A stretch of DNA of 64,000 nucleotides, from the NCBI RefSeq assembly GCF_014697125.1, contig NZ_JACJRG010000003.1:186001-250000 (forward strand), written 5' to 3'. Under the pieces are notes generated by a model, which had not been told where the DNA came from, made no database searches, and saw only the letters and a program-made list of their open reading frames with translations. Every line of letters starts with the position of its first letter. Position 1 is the stretch's first letter. Origin of the DNA: Anabaena minutissima FACHB-250 (lineage in GTDB: Bacteria > Cyanobacteriota > Cyanobacteriia > Cyanobacteriales > Nostocaceae). Positions 63,726 to 64,000 of this stretch are shown one piece after another. A program made the position numbers and the translations under genes.

Positions 63726-64000
63726 TCACAATAGTTTGTCTGGTGTGATGGGCAGGTCGCGGATGCGTTTACCTGTGGCGTGGTAAACTGCATTAGCGAT
63801 CGCAGCTGCTACGCCGACAATTGGTAATTCACCCAAGCTTTTAGTTCCCAGTGAGTTGACATGAGGATCGTGTTCTTCAATAAATTGCACTTCCATGTTG
63901 GGAATATCTGCATGAACGGGAATCAAGTAATCAGACAAGTTTGCACCAATTACTTTACCGCTATTCATATCCATAACAGTTTTTTCCATCAATGCCATGC
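63726..64000 (-). CDS. Molybdopterin hydroxylase large subunit (xanthine dehydrogenase/aldehyde oxidase type), C-terminal part
   Basis: The last about 91 residues of a gene running off the right edge. LIPVHADIPNMEVQFIEEHD, then LGTKSLGELPIVGVAAAIAN with the conserved GE of the active-site loop, and AVYHATGKRIRDLPITPDKL are typical of the end of molybdenum-binding subunits. The reaction would be hydroxylation of an aldehyde or N-heterocycle. The ATG at 63998 is an internal methionine, not the start. Confidence 0.88.
   Translation of the reverse strand, partial: MALMEKTVMDMNSGKVIGANLSDYLIPVHADIPNMEVQFIEEHDPHVNSLGTKSLGELPIVGVAAAIANAVYHATGKRIRDLPITPDKLL

Overview
The window looks like the chromosome of a filamentous, probably heterocyst-forming cyanobacterium of the Nostoc/Anabaena/Trichormus group. 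The evidence is the many HIP1 octamers (GCGATCGC), heptanucleotide STRR repeats, a CrtO-type carotene ketolase, a CYP110-like P450, the Anabaena-type calcium-binding protein CcbP, a pentapeptide-repeat protein and a Hen1/Pnkp RNA-repair pair. All readings are by eye from translation; no database search was run.

Left part (1-24.9 kb): an iron and secondary-metabolism island. Three minus-strand megasynthase genes form an assembly line: FAAL-ACP-C-A(Ser)-PCP, then KS-AT-KR with an embedded C-methyltransferase-ACP, then C-A(Gly)-PCP-C running off the left edge. Divergent to them, and separated by an 877-base region with a near-consensus Fur box, lie a TonB-dependent outer-membrane receptor, an MFS exporter, an Apd1/sucrase-ferredoxin-like [2Fe-2S] protein and a lipoprotein ferric-siderophore binding protein. 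A periplasmic Ntn-hydrolase acylase resembling PvdQ/AiiC closes the island in convergent orientation. Together they suggest an iron-regulated, fatty-acid-initiated siderophore made, exported, re-imported, reduced and possibly deacylated by this set. No ABC permease or ATPase is present here.

Middle part (25-49.7 kb): a graveyard of nested IS630 pieces; crtO, a DUF2993 gene and a P450 in one orientation; a transketolase-like enzyme with a strong terminator; a patch of small or decaying genes (an antitoxin-like gene, a ParD antitoxin with a ParE toxin broken by a stop codon, a truncated histidine phosphatase, an Uma2 nuclease); a FAD/Rieske fusion oxidoreductase; ccbP; an acetyltransferase; a tRNA-dihydrouridine synthase; a REC-PAS-GGDEF diguanylate cyclase; and housekeeping genes folB, menD (with an in-frame STRR insertion), tyrA, a pentapeptide-repeat gene and a DUF1517 gene between mirrored STRRs.

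Right part (49.8-64 kb): hen1, a voltage-gated-type ion channel with an unusual filter and pnkp lie in one direction, followed by a 21-base minisatellite. Then come a duplicated DUF305 lipoprotein, remnants of a TonB receptor and of a PEP-CTERM protein, aroE, an alpha/beta hydrolase, trhO, tRNA-Ala(UGC), a DUF938 methyltransferase, a second Uma2 gene, a PlsC-like acyltransferase, an FTR1-type iron permease and the 3' end of a molybdopterin hydroxylase gene that runs off the right edge.
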